Shown here one piece after another: positions 9,634 through 17,899 of a DNA stretch of 64,000 nucleotides (position 1 is its first letter; every line of letters starts with the position of its first letter). The position numbers and the translations under genes are program-made. The notes below the pieces were generated by a model. The model did not search any database, had not been told where the DNA came from, and saw only the letters and a program-made list of their open reading frames with translations. Origin of the DNA: Moritella sp. 5 (GTDB taxonomy: Bacteria; Pseudomonadota; Gammaproteobacteria; Enterobacterales; Moritellaceae); contig NZ_CP056122.1 in assembly GCF_018219455.1 (NCBI RefSeq), positions 4,334,065 through 4,398,064 on the forward strand, given 5' to 3'.

Positions 9634-10518
9634 TTAAAGTGTTAGCTGCCAGCGTTGTAATGGCTTATCAGCGTTAATGCCACGGCCCCAACGATCGATA
9701 CTGTCAATCGTTAAGATACGAGCCGGATTAGGCACTAAGGTTTTTAACTGCTTGCTAGCTCTTTTCGAGGTCAGAACCCATAAGCTATCATCCTCAGTTA
9801 ATAGCTTAACAAGCTGCTGCTTATCTGCTGCTGACCATTCCAATTCTGGTTTGGTTAAACGTTCAACTACAAACAATTGATTGCCCGACGCAAAGTCTTC
9901 TAACTCACTCGACAGCAACACAACAGAATCAATCTCATTGTCTAATAACATGGTCTGCTGCTGGTTAATTAAGTGACGCACCGACATCATCAAGGCTTGC
10001 TGGTTACTCGCAATCGTCGCAGCTTGCTGTGGCCATACTTGTTGTAGATCTTGACTCACAATCGCCGTCATACGGGTTAAATTAGTCGGGTTAAGCCAAG
10101 TATAAGGCGAAATACTACCGTCTTCTAAACGCAGCGCCGCAACACCTTGCGCACGAGGGGAAATAGCTTGTGATGCATCCACTTCAATCATACGAATGTT
10201 GCCTTTACGTGCGTGTACGAATAATGGATCTTGCGGCCATACAGCACCAAGGGTGATACTCACTTGTGCATCAATGGCTGCTTTCTCTGTTAACGTCGCA
10301 CCTTTCGAACTAAACCAGTTAGGTAAACGCGATATACCATAACGTTTTGGTGGTAAATATTGTGTGGTAATAGCCGTGCCTTTAGTTAGCTCTGTTGCGA
10401 GCATATAAGTCACAGGTGTCGCGGTCAGAATATCTGCGGCACTCACCTTTTGGCTAAAACTAAGCGTTGAAGTGAGCAGTAGCACAGCCGCACTGATGGT
10501 GAATAATGAAGAAGTCAT
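9634..10518 (-). CDS. ZnuA-like binding protein lacking the usual His ligands
   Basis: Exported 294-aa protein (signal peptide cut near VSA) with the overall layout of cluster A-I metal-binding proteins. It is the last gene of a Znu-type cassette, 6 nt after the permease. In ZnuA three histidines and an acidic residue hold the metal. Here the equivalents read SPYTWLNPTNL (Tyr where family members have PHTW/PHxW), with no His in the first loop (YLPPKRYGISRL) and LSSELED in the third region. Only two His occur in the whole protein, neither in a motif. It may bind no metal, bind another ligand, or act as a partner of the intact binding protein at 12155-13186. Confidence 0.72.
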   Translation of the reverse strand: MTSSLFTISAAVLLLTSTLSFSQKVSAADILTATPVTYMLATELTKGTAITTQYLPPKRYGISRLPNWFSSKGATLTEKAAIDAQVSITLGAVWPQDPLFVHARKGNIRMIEVDASQAISPRAQGVAALRLEDGSISPYTWLNPTNLTRMTAIVSQDLQQVWPQQAATIASNQQALMMSVRHLINQQQTMLLDNEIDSVVLLSSELEDFASGNQLFVVERLTKPELEWSAADKQQLVKLLTEDDSLWVLTSKRASKQLKTLVPNPARILTIDSIDRWGRGINADKPLQRWQLTL

Positions 10519-10524
10519 AATCGG

Positions 10525-11400
10525 TTATCCCTTACGAACAATGCGGTAACAAGTGGCAGTTAAGAAGAAGCTCGTCGATACAATAATGATCGCCGCGCCA
10601 GAAGGAATGGGTAGTTTTAATTCCATTGGTAAGATCGTGCCTAGCAGGCAGCTGATCGTCGCTAGCAATGCAGACATAAGCACAAAGCTACCCATGTTTT
10701 TCGTTAATAACCGTGCTGTTGCACCTGGGATTAATAGCAGTGCCCCCACTAATACCGCACCGACAATTTTTACCGAAGCAATCGTAACGAGCGTGATCAT
10801 CATAACAAATAAATAGTCGTAAAAATTAGTCGCATAACCACGTACTTTAGCAATATCAGGGCTGATACAGGTTAATAAAATACGATTAAAGGTCGGTATC
10901 AATACCAATAAAATAACACCGCAGGTCACCGCTAAGATAAGCAAATCATAATCTGTGATCGTTAAGACCGAACCAAACAACACATTCTCTAACATATGGA
11001 TATTAATCTTACGTGCCACATACATCAGTAATGCTGCACCAACTGCTAATGCAAATGCCAGAAACACCCCAACCAAGGTATCGTATGGTACATTAGTACG
11101 GTTACGCACAAAGTGCAGTAGCAAGGCGAAGATCATACAAAAACTAAATAAGCCGATGATCGGATTCTCAGCGGGCTCACCTAATAATACGCCTAAGGCA
11201 ATACCTGTTAACGCTGCATGACCAACCGCTTCTGAAAAGAAAGCTAAGCGTTTGGCGATCACTAACGTACCTAAACCACCTAGTAGTGGCCCCAGTAATA
11301 ACGCGGCAACCACCGCATTCACCATAAACGAATAAGAGAAGCTCTCACTCAACCAACCAGCATCCACACCCAGTTGGGCCCAATGACGGATCGTATCCAT
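10525..11400 (-). CDS. Metal ABC transporter permease (ZnuB/MntB family)
   Basis: A 291-aa inner-membrane permease of the ABC-3 family with about eight hydrophobic segments. Family landmarks are LGPLLGGLGTLVIAKRLAFF near the N-terminus, GHAALTGIALG (helix 2) and VKIVGAVLVGALLLIPGATA in the C-terminal half. Zn, Mn and Fe transporters share these, so the substrate cannot be read from the permease. It shares the junction with the ATPase gene (end 11400 against start 11400, 1-nt overlap), which shows tight translational coupling. Confidence 0.92.
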   Translation of the reverse strand: MDTIRHWAQLGVDAGWLSESFSYSFMVNAVVAALLLGPLLGGLGTLVIAKRLAFFSEAVGHAALTGIALGVLLGEPAENPIIGLFSFCMIFALLLHFVRNRTNVPYDTLVGVFLAFALAVGAALLMYVARKINIHMLENVLFGSVLTITDYDLLILAVTCGVILLVLIPTFNRILLTCISPDIAKVRGYATNFYDYLFVMMITLVTIASVKIVGAVLVGALLLIPGATARLLTKNMGSFVLMSALLATISCLLGTILPMELKLPIPSGAAIIIVSTSFFLTATCYRIVRKG

Positions 11401-12152
11401 TATTTAACTCCTTGAGCGCGGTCTATTACTGAACGACTATCAGTCACATTACCACCAGTGTAATGATTGAATAATCGTTCAATTTTATCTGCTCGTAACA
11501 CATCAGACACGGGGCCAGAATCAACTAAATGACGATTAACCACATGCACTTGACCATCTAAACGGCGCACAGCACTGACATCATGATGTACTGCTAAGAT
11601 AGTTTTATTTTCACGAACTAATTCATGAATTAATGACTCAAGGTAACGTACGCCTTGTTCATCCATCCCCGTTGTTGGTTCATCAAGTACCAGTAGATCA
11701 GGGTTATCTAATAGTGACTGCGCAAATAGCACACGCTGCTGTTCTCCACCCGATAACTGTCCCATACGACGGTCGGTACGGTTAGCCATACCCACACGAT
11801 CGAGTTGTGCCAGTGCATCATCTTGATCTTTTTTACGCTTACGCCAAAACAGTGGATTACGACTTTGATTTAACAAAATAAAATCCATCACCGTAAAGGG
11901 TAAACTAGACTCAAACGTAGCCTTTTGCGGCACATAACCAATATTGCCTTTATGCTCAGGCCACTGAATATCAATATTCCCAGTGAAAGGGGTTAACCCT
12001 AAAATAGAGCGTAATAATGATGTTTTACCACCACCATTTGGCCCCATGATCACATGGCATTGACCCGCTTCTAAATAATGTGAAATGTCTTCTAAAATGA
12101 CATTATCACCGTATTTCAAACCGACATTTTGTAAACGAATTGCAGGTCCCAC
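11400..12152 (-). CDS. Metal ABC transporter ATP-binding protein (ZnuC-like)
   Basis: A 250-aa ABC ATPase. Walker A GPNGGGKTS, Q-loop YVPQKATF, signature LSGGEQQRVLFAQ, Walker B LLVLDEPTTGMD and H-loop AVHHDVSAV are complete, so it should hydrolyse ATP. The double-His H-loop is typical of Znu/Mnt ATPases. It lies 2 nt after the binding protein gene and overlaps the permease gene by 1 nt. The C-terminal tail lacks the long His-rich extension of E. coli ZnuC. Confidence 0.92.
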   Translation of the reverse strand: MGPAIRLQNVGLKYGDNVILEDISHYLEAGQCHVIMGPNGGGKTSLLRSILGLTPFTGNIDIQWPEHKGNIGYVPQKATFESSLPFTVMDFILLNQSRNPLFWRKRKKDQDDALAQLDRVGMANRTDRRMGQLSGGEQQRVLFAQSLLDNPDLLVLDEPTTGMDEQGVRYLESLIHELVRENKTILAVHHDVSAVRRLDGQVHVVNRHLVDSGPVSDVLRADKIERLFNHYTGGNVTDSRSVIDRAQGVK

Positions 12153-12154
12153 AA

Positions 12155-13186
12155 TTAACTTCCTTGCTGCTTGTTGATAGAGGCATGAGTTGTTGAAGGA
12201 GCGATTACAGCTGTATCAGCAAGTGAGTGCTTTGCTGCAAACTTCATAGCTTCAACTAAGGTATCTAAGTTACTTTTCATTTCAACAGCCACTTTGCTCT
12301 CTTCATACGCACCATGTGTCATGTGTGAGAAACGGTAAAGTTGCACACCAGTGGCCGCCTCAATCGTTTCCACATAGCGGCTTGGCATATTTAATTCGTA
12401 GAACAGCACATCGATCTTCGACGCGCGGATCTTTTCGATCGTTTCTTGCAACTGACTCGCACTCGGCTCAACACCGTGTGCAGGTTCTATCACCGCCGCT
12501 ACGTCAACACCGAATTCTTGCAGAATATAACCATAAGCATTGTGCGTAGTCGCCACCAGCATACCGGATGTATCTAAGTCACCCAGCGTGAGCATAGCTT
12601 GACGTTTCATTTTGCGGAATTCGGTTGCGTATTTACGCGCATTTTTACGGTAAGTACGTGCGTTATCAGGATCGATCTTAGACAGCTCTGTTGCTATGGT
12701 GTAAACCTTCTGGATCGTCGTTGATAAACCAACAAATGTATGTGGATTTACCGCACCGTCACCGACAGATTGACCAATAGCAGGTAATAACGGCACGTCT
12801 TTATTGGCTTCAATCACAATCAGATCATCACGGTTTGCGGCTTTAATGACTTTTAAGGCAAAGTCATCATGACCAATACCATTCACCACGATCACATCCA
12901 TCTGTTTAAGACGACGTAAATCATTCGGCTGTGGTTGGTAATTATGGGGATTAAACCCTTCATCAACCAAAGGTAATACGTCCGCTTTATCACCAACAAC
13001 TGCTTTCACATAGCTGTAATAAGGCTGTAAGGTAATACCGATTGTTAATTTATCAGCGGCTTGTAATGCTCCGCTCACGAGCAATACCGCTGTAGTAGCG
13101 ACGGCTGCGATTAGACTTTTTAGGCTTGTATTGATGCTATTTTTCATTATGCTTTTTTTCATCATGGCTATTCTCATTGTCGACAC
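12155..13186 (-). CDS. Metal ABC transporter substrate-binding protein (ZnuA-like, complete ligands)
   Basis: A 343-aa periplasmic binding protein with the ligand set expected for the cluster A-I fold: GFNPHNYQPQP, VNPHTFVGLS, ATTHNAYGY and FYELNMPS give three His and one Glu. It lacks the His-rich charged loop typical of ZnuA, which is more like Mn/Fe-type proteins. The listed start is a GTG with AAGG 8 nt upstream. ATGs at 13177, 13165 and 13162 are alternatives giving a shorter signal peptide. It follows the DUF6162 gene by 10 nt. The metal cannot be assigned by eye; a Fur-like box at the head of the locus hints at iron. Confidence 0.88.
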   Translation of the reverse strand: MSTMRIAMMKKSIMKNSINTSLKSLIAAVATTAVLLVSGALQAADKLTIGITLQPYYSYVKAVVGDKADVLPLVDEGFNPHNYQPQPNDLRRLKQMDVIVVNGIGHDDFALKVIKAANRDDLIVIEANKDVPLLPAIGQSVGDGAVNPHTFVGLSTTIQKVYTIATELSKIDPDNARTYRKNARKYATEFRKMKRQAMLTLGDLDTSGMLVATTHNAYGYILQEFGVDVAAVIEPAHGVEPSASQLQETIEKIRASKIDVLFYELNMPSRYVETIEAATGVQLYRFSHMTHGAYEESKVAVEMKSNLDTLVEAMKFAAKHSLADTAVIAPSTTHASINKQQGS

Positions 13187-13196
13187 ACGTCACGCC

Positions 13197-13808
13197 TTAG
13201 TGGCGGTCTTTATCCGTATGCTCTGTATTGTCTGAATCGTTATCATCAGCAAACACCACTTGTTTCCAACCTGCATTAATAAGATCTTCTGTATTAAGCG
13301 CGTTTTCTGTCATCGGTGCAGGAGTTGGTATATCTAATGCTAGCCACACTTCTGGTCGTGTATCTTGGCTATTTAATAACACCGCAACACTGCCCGTTGT
13401 CAGCGCAGGAATGCCTTGATATAAAGCTGGCGCTACTTTACGCCAGTCATGCTTACCTTTACGTTCCCAGCTTTTATCAATAATAAATGGCGCTAACCAT
13501 AGCTCTTTTAGTTCAGCCATATCAGGCCAAATATCGACACCTTCAAATTCGACACTTTCTAGCTCAAGACTGTCTTGATGAATATTGCGGATCTCTTCGT
13601 GCGCTAAGCGCAGTTCCGCGATCATAGCCAATTCAACAGACGGTAAATCTTTAATCGAGATCTGATGGCTCGCAAGTACTCTCTGGCTCGACGCAGTTTG
13701 GTGGTAAGGTAAAAGTAATGCCGCTATCGCTAAGATTAAAATGATTAATAACGCCACCCACTTACCTTCACGACCACCGTCATCGGCATGGACTGATTGA
13801 CTGATCAT
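13197..13808 (-). CDS. DUF6162 family membrane-anchored protein
   Basis: A 203-aa protein with one N-terminal membrane segment (WVALLIILILAIAALLL, ~18-34) and a periplasmic remainder rich in acidic residues. The tail (ADDNDSDNTEHTDKDRH) is a plausible metal-chelating strand. DUF6162 is, as I recall, found beside metal ABC transporters, and here it directly precedes the binding protein gene by 10 nt. Its stop codon region contains the ribosome site of that gene. It overlaps the upstream small gene by 4 nt. Function unknown; an accessory metal chaperone or sensor is a guess. Confidence 0.7.
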   Translation of the reverse strand: MISQSVHADDGGREGKWVALLIILILAIAALLLPYHQTASSQRVLASHQISIKDLPSVELAMIAELRLAHEEIRNIHQDSLELESVEFEGVDIWPDMAELKELWLAPFIIDKSWERKGKHDWRKVAPALYQGIPALTTGSVAVLLNSQDTRPEVWLALDIPTPAPMTENALNTEDLINAGWKQVVFADDNDSDNTEHTDKDRH

Positions 13809-14134
13809 TTTTCGCTTATCTCAACAACATCGACTTCAACTGGGTTTTCATGGCCCGCATCGAATACTAAGTAGAAGTCAGTATCCGGTTTATTAAATTC
13901 TACAATTGAACGCTTGTCAGTCACGGCTTTAGCAATCAGGTTGTCATCGTAGTCATACATATTTACAGCGTAATCAATCGCAGTACTGGCATCACTGTAA
14001 CCCGCTTCACAAGCCACTTTGTCAGACTCGAACCAGCAGATCATTAGTGGAAAATGGGCACTTGCCGTCCCAGAAAATAAACCCGTCATCAATGAAAGCG
14101 CTAATAGCGCCGATTTGATTGGCATTTTTGTCAT
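13805..14134 (-). CDS. Small periplasmic protein of the metal locus
   Basis: A 109-aa exported protein (signal peptide cut after ASA, mature start HFPLMICWFE). Two cysteines (ICW, ACEAGY) could form a disulfide, and the rest predicts a small beta-sandwich. I do not recognise a named family. The mature HF-start and the beta pattern recall a shortened DUF4198-like domain, matching its larger neighbour at 14309. It overlaps DUF6162 by 4 nt and is the first gene after the internal terminator, so it may head its own transcript. Confidence 0.65.
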   Translation of the reverse strand: MTKMPIKSALLALSLMTGLFSGTASAHFPLMICWFESDKVACEAGYSDASTAIDYAVNMYDYDDNLIAKAVTDKRSIVEFNKPDTDFYLVFDAGHENPVEVDVVEISEK

Positions 14135-14220
14135 GAAGACCTCAACAATTAACTATGGACTATGAATAAATAACTAATAATTAATTAAGTAATAGCTAAT
14201 CGATAAATAAGTAAGTAAGT

Positions 14221-14256
14221 AAAAGCCTGTAATCAGATTGCGTCTAATTACAGGCC
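14221..14256 (-). terminator. Internal terminator of the PepSY-to-Znu locus
   Basis: GCCTGTAAT pairs with ATTACAGGC. Reading the minus strand, the hairpin is followed by TTTTACTTACTT. It lies 53 nt past the DUF4198 stop, so expression probably drops between the PepSY-DUF2271-DUF4198 genes and the DUF6162-ABC genes. A second promoter for the downstream half may sit in 14135-14220, which also contains a short TAAG tandem repeat. Confidence 0.7.
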
Positions 14257-14308
14257 ATAATATAAATAATTCAGAACCACACAGGACTGACTTAGTCGTC
14301 GTTAAAAA

Positions 14309-15145
14309 CTACTGTAATAGTGCTTCAAAGGTGAAATGCACGTTCACACTAGCTTTATCCGCCATCGGATCATTTTTCAATTCACCTTTGTAGTTGGCTT
14401 TCATCAGATAACGACCCGCAACATTTGGCGTGAATTTAACGTTACCGTCCTTGTCACTCACCACATTAATTTGCTCTTGGTGGTTACGGTATAACGTACC
14501 TTCACGGGTAATATCAGCAACAACACCGGCTTGAGGTTCACCGTTAAAGAAGAATTGGAAGCTTACTTCTTCACCTTCAACAATGTCTGATGGATGAGTC
14601 AGTGGACGCATTTCTAGGTATTTACCTTCGATTTCTAATGCCTTTTCTGTTGGCATTCCAACCGTTACATAGCTTTCTGCGCGGGTATAACTTAATTGTG
14701 TACTTACATCGCGTGCTTTTTCAGGGATTATATTCGCGCGCTCTGCTTTATTTGCTTTAGCATATTTAACAGTATCGCGACGGCCGACTTTATAATAGGT
14801 GTAGTAAGACGGTACATTGTTAATCGCTACCTTGTGCGTACCTTCTTCTTCAAAGTAGAAGTCAAAGATAGAACGTCGTTTACCGCGGATCACAAAGTTA
14901 GGGCGCTCTTTACGACCGTCAGGCATGGTCACTTGTGCAAATTCACTGCCCGCAGGTTTATCAAATACAAAAGTACCGTGTGATGCCGTTACATCAAATG
15001 TTAACCAATCGCCACCTTCTTTCGATACAGTGAAGTGTGATGGTAATAGCCAACGTGGATGTGCGTTTGCCGTTGTTGTTGCCGCTAGTCCCGCAATAAC
15101 CGCACAGGCTAGACCTAACGCTTTCAATTTTTTTACTCTAGTCAT
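14309..15145 (-). CDS. DUF4198 domain periplasmic protein
   Basis: A 278-aa exported protein, signal peptide cut after ANA, mature start HPRWLLPSHF. This is the typical DUF4198 opening, in which the N-terminal His is suspected to ligate metal. Two beta-sandwich halves are suggested; the second (SFQFFFNGEPQAGVVADI ... GNVKFTPNVAGRYLMKANY) resembles the GH25-like/CNA-B type repeat of the family. Members commonly neighbour TonB receptors and metal transport genes; the exact role is unproven. It follows DUF2271 by 18 nt in one transcript. Confidence 0.82.
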   Translation of the reverse strand: MTRVKKLKALGLACAVIAGLAATTTANAHPRWLLPSHFTVSKEGGDWLTFDVTASHGTFVFDKPAGSEFAQVTMPDGRKERPNFVIRGKRRSIFDFYFEEEGTHKVAINNVPSYYTYYKVGRRDTVKYAKANKAERANIIPEKARDVSTQLSYTRAESYVTVGMPTEKALEIEGKYLEMRPLTHPSDIVEGEEVSFQFFFNGEPQAGVVADITREGTLYRNHQEQINVVSDKDGNVKFTPNVAGRYLMKANYKGELKNDPMADKASVNVHFTFEALLQ

Positions 15146-15163
15146 TAATCTTTACTCGCTCTA

Positions 15164-15697
15164 TTATTTAATTAGGTAGTTGATACGGATATCACCGGTT
15201 TCTTCTGTCGGATCAATAGTGTGACTAAACGGTTTGTCATCTAAAGTCATTTTTTGGCGGATATAATTACGACCACCGTGTTCACGCACCACTTCAACAT
15301 AAAATGTATAATTGCCCGCTTCAACGCGGTTACCATCACTATCTAAGCCATCCCAAGTGAAACGATAATCACCAGCAGGACGTGTTGCTGATGTTACGCC
15401 GTCAACTAAAGCACGATCATAACGTCCGACTTTTCGCCACCAGCTGCGTAAATCTTTTAACCATTCATCTTTACCCACCCATAGCTCAACAGTACGCACT
15501 GATTTACGCTTTGAGTTTTCGATCCATATCGCCACATAAGGGCGGGCATACATAGTGGTATCAATCTTAGGCAGACTAAATTCAACATCGAGTGTGGCAG
15601 TGGCCGGAATTGGCGCGGCCGAGGCAAAATAAGCCGGTAATAACAGACAACTTAATAGTGCAACGCACTGACTAAGACGCTTAAATAACAAAGTCAT
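15164..15697 (-). CDS. DUF2271 domain periplasmic protein
   Basis: The mature region begins AAPIPATATLDVEFSLP and contains RPYVAIWIENSKRKSVRTVE, ELWVGKDEWLKDLRSWWRK, and TRPAGDYRFTWDGLDSDGN near the C-terminus, the DUF2271 pattern. I chose the ATG at 15697, preceded by AAAGGA, over the upstream in-frame ATG at 15754, which lies inside the PepSY gene. This gives 177 aa with a good signal peptide. Function unknown. DUF2271 genes typically travel with PepSY and DUF4198 genes, exactly as here. Confidence 0.85.
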   Translation of the reverse strand: MTLLFKRLSQCVALLSCLLLPAYFASAAPIPATATLDVEFSLPKIDTTMYARPYVAIWIENSKRKSVRTVELWVGKDEWLKDLRSWWRKVGRYDRALVDGVTSATRPAGDYRFTWDGLDSDGNRVEAGNYTFYVEVVREHGGRNYIRQKMTLDDKPFSHTIDPTEETGDIRINYLIK

Positions 15698-15707
15698 ACA
15701 AGATCCT

Positions 15708-16412
15708 TTAAGGAACGGCCACCACAAAAATAGCCAAGGTAACGAGGGAACCAAACAAGGTCCATTTCAATGAGGTTGCGAAGGTTTTCTTTTTCGGCAC
15801 TAATAAACACACACCAGTTAATACAAAGAACACCATAAGTAATGCGACAATATCGATAAACAGCTTCCATACGTCGCCACTATTTCGGCCTTTATGTAAG
15901 TCATTTAATACTGCAATAACACCGTAATGGGTCTTTTCAATAACAGCTTCAGCACTGGTCATGTCAATGAATACTGCGACGTTATAACCCGGACCTTTGT
16001 AGTCCATCGCGATTTCACCTTCAATTAATTCACCGTCTTCAACTTCGGTAAATACATCTAATGCAGAAGGTTGACCAGAAAGCTTAGCGTGTTCGGTAAG
16101 GTAATTAACAATGCCGGCTTTATCGACAGCAACGCCGCCATTGGCATCGCTAAATAAACCCTGCGGAAGGCTAAGGATAGTCTCTTGGATATCAGGCTGG
16201 CTGCTCACGAACAAACTTGGGCGGTTTAAGGTAATACCCGTAACCGAAAAAAATAATACGACCAAGAGTAGCGCCATCGAAATATAAATATGTAAGCGAC
16301 GTGCCCATAATTGCACTTGTTTGTTTTTTAGGAATGTTTTGTTCTTTGAATTAGCCGCTTTTTTTTTCGATCTTGCAGGTGTCTGGGTGAGAGGTTGACT
16401 GAGAGAAGACAT
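15708..16412 (-). CDS. PepSY-associated transmembrane protein
   Basis: A 234-aa inner-membrane protein. A basic N-terminus is followed by a first helix (HIYISMALLLVVLFFSVTGI) and a periplasmic PepSY-like domain. A second helix follows the conserved HDLHKG-type segment (LNDLHKGRNSG), and a third ends the protein. This small PepSY/PiuB-like family is repeatedly linked to iron and siderophore loci. It may move electrons or act on imported ferric complexes, but that is inference. First gene of the minus-strand locus, with a Fur-like box 50-70 nt upstream. Confidence 0.83.
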   Translation of the reverse strand: MSSLSQPLTQTPARSKKKAANSKNKTFLKNKQVQLWARRLHIYISMALLLVVLFFSVTGITLNRPSLFVSSQPDIQETILSLPQGLFSDANGGVAVDKAGIVNYLTEHAKLSGQPSALDVFTEVEDGELIEGEIAMDYKGPGYNVAVFIDMTSAEAVIEKTHYGVIAVLNDLHKGRNSGDVWKLFIDIVALLMVFFVLTGVCLLVPKKKTFATSLKWTLFGSLVTLAIFVVAVP

Positions 16413-16462
16413 GATCGTAATAACACTGCTTGATTATGGGACTTAAGTACAAGCAATGTAAT

Positions 16463-16479
16463 TGATAATTGTTTTCATT
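16463..16479 (-). promoter_or_regulatory. Fur-like box before the PepSY gene
   Basis: GATAATTGTTTTCATT fits the Fur consensus (GATAAT-GATAATCATTATC type) as two inverted hexamers, about 50 nt upstream of the PepSY start. It would make the metal locus iron-repressed. Identified by eye only. Confidence 0.55.
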
Positions 16480-16585
16480 GGCATTGAATTTACATTATTT
16501 ACGTTAATTCATGCCAATACTGTAAGCGTCATCATTAGGCCCCTTTACCCCTCTAGATATGCACTCAGACCGTTATCAAATCGGC

Positions 16586-16640
16586 TGTCATAATGACAAT
16601 GATTATCATTATGACAATATAAATAATTGTCATAATGACA
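16586..16640 (+). promoter_or_regulatory. Three NorR-type operators before fpr
   Basis: GTCATAATGAC occurs at 16587-16597 and again at 16629-16639. A one-base variant ATCATTATGAC lies between them at 16605-16615. Both perfect copies fit the GT-N7-AC consensus described for NorR enhancers. Three sites upstream of a sigma-54 promoter are the arrangement known from E. coli norVW. The middle region also reads AATGATTATCATT, a Fur-like palindrome, so dual control is possible. Confidence 0.6.
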
Positions 16641-16689
16641 TGAACGCTACCATTAACAATTTAAACAGTTGTTTTTAAAGTAAATAATA

Positions 16690-16706
16690 TTGGCTCGAAT
16701 AATGCT
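16690..16706 (+). promoter_or_regulatory. Sigma-54 promoter of fpr
   Basis: TTGGCTCGAATAATGCT has GG (16692-16693) and GC (16704-16705) with the exact 10-nt spacing of -24/-12 promoters. It lies about 50 nt downstream of the operators and 50 nt before the start codon. Confidence 0.6.
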
Positions 16707-16756
16707 ACTAAGATAGAAAAATAATAGAAATAGAAACGAAGAGGATATAAATAATC

Positions 16757-17545
16757 ATGCAATGGAAAAATATAAACTTCAATTTAGGCAAAGTTGTTAG
16801 TCGTATAGATTGGACTGAATCATTATTTACAATTCGAATTCGATCTGGAAGTATCCCTTATATCTCAGGACAATTTACCAAACTAGCTCTTTACGATAAA
16901 AACAAAGAATTCCATAGAAGAGCATATTCTATAGTAAATAGTCCAGAAAACCATAAAAAGACAGGTGAACTGGAGTTTCTAATTATTACTGACCCTAAGG
17001 GTAATCTTTCTCCTCTAATCCATCAGTTGAACGTTAATGATTATATATACGTTGGTACAGAAGGTACTGGCTTCATGACCCTTGATGCGGTTCCAACTAA
17101 CTCCAAAGATCTATGGCTTTTATCGACAGGTACTGCAATTGGCCCTTTTATTTCAATGCTCGAAGACGAAAATGAAAATAAAAATAAGCGTTTTAACAAT
17201 ATAATTTTGGTTCATGCGGTGAGAAAAAAATCAGAGCTCGCGTATAAAAATAAGATAAAGCAGCTTGAATCAAAATATCAAGGAAAACTAAAATATGTGC
17301 GAATTATTTCTAGAGAACAGACACCCAGAAATCTATCAGGAAGAATTCCGGAACTACTTAGAACGGGAGAACTCGAGAGAGAATGTAAAGTATTGCTATG
17401 TCAAAAATCAAGTTTCTTGTATATGTGTGGTAATCCTCAAATGGTTAAAGACACGAGTGATACGCTAAGATCATTAGGGTTTAGTAAACATCTACAAGCT
17501 AAATCAGGACAATTCAGTTCAGAAAATTACTGGAAAGTAGGTTAA
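16757..17545 (+). CDS. fpr: Ferredoxin/flavodoxin-NADP+ reductase (Fpr type)
   Basis: A 262-aa FAD enzyme that exchanges electrons between NADPH and ferredoxin or flavodoxin. The FAD motif RAYSIVNSP (~55-63), the GNLSPLI segment, the nucleotide-binding STGTAIGPF (~121-129) and the C-terminal MCGNPQMVKD are the Fpr landmarks. Codon use is unlike the neighbours: many AGA and ATA codons and lower GC, which suggests recent acquisition. It is preceded by NorR-type sites and a sigma-54 promoter matching those of the NO reductase gene 0.4 kb downstream, so a role in NO detoxification is inferred. It diverges from the metal locus. Confidence 0.88.
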   Translation: MQWKNINFNLGKVVSRIDWTESLFTIRIRSGSIPYISGQFTKLALYDKNKEFHRRAYSIVNSPENHKKTGELEFLIITDPKGNLSPLIHQLNVNDYIYVGTEGTGFMTLDAVPTNSKDLWLLSTGTAIGPFISMLEDENENKNKRFNNIILVHAVRKKSELAYKNKIKQLESKYQGKLKYVRIISREQTPRNLSGRIPELLRTGELERECKVLLCQKSSFLYMCGNPQMVKDTSDTLRSLGFSKHLQAKSGQFSSENYWKVG

Positions 17546-17689
17546 TTTATAGTAGCTAGAATCAAAGATGACAGTCAGTATTTAAATAACACCGATACCT
17601 CAACGTTTATCATATAGGCTTAGGTTCGGTGGTAGCATTGACATCATAACCAGAAGCTAAGCCTAGCTACTTTGCTACACAATTCCAGT

Positions 17690-17720
17690 GCATTTTATCC
17701 TCCTCAAAAGGATAAAATGC
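17690..17720 (+). terminator. Hairpin downstream of fpr
   Basis: GCATTTTATCC pairs perfectly with GGATAAAATGC (11 bp, 9-nt loop), about 145 nt past the fpr stop. No long T-run follows, so termination strength is uncertain. It separates fpr from the norZ regulatory region. Otherwise 17546-17800 holds no gene. Confidence 0.55.
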
Positions 17721-17802
17721 TGTTAAATCAAACCCCCTCTAAACAATCATATAGGTAACCTCCCTTCTCTCTCTGCAATAAAAAGGTTCAACACTAAACC
17801 TT

Positions 17803-17859
17803 TGTCATAAAGACAATGTCACTGTCAAATTGACAGTTCTACTAACTGTCAATTTGACA
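17803..17859 (+). promoter_or_regulatory. Three NorR-type operators before the NO reductase gene
   Basis: GTCATAAAGAC (17804-17814), GTCAAATTGAC (17824-17834) and GTCAATTTGAC (17848-17858) all fit GT-N7-AC. The spacings are 20 and 24 nt, close to the 18 and 24 nt of the fpr set. They end about 43 nt before a sigma-54 promoter. No norR gene is in the window, so the activator must be encoded elsewhere. Confidence 0.7.
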
Positions 17860-17899
17860 CCCACAACAAGCAAACCCAGTTTAAACAACAGGTTACACT

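Noticed and set aside
16598-16610. Fur box controlling fpr (AATGATTATCATT).
   Set aside because: It overlaps the middle GT-N7-AC-type site and could be a by-product of the operator repeats. Not called as a separate feature, though dual control remains possible.
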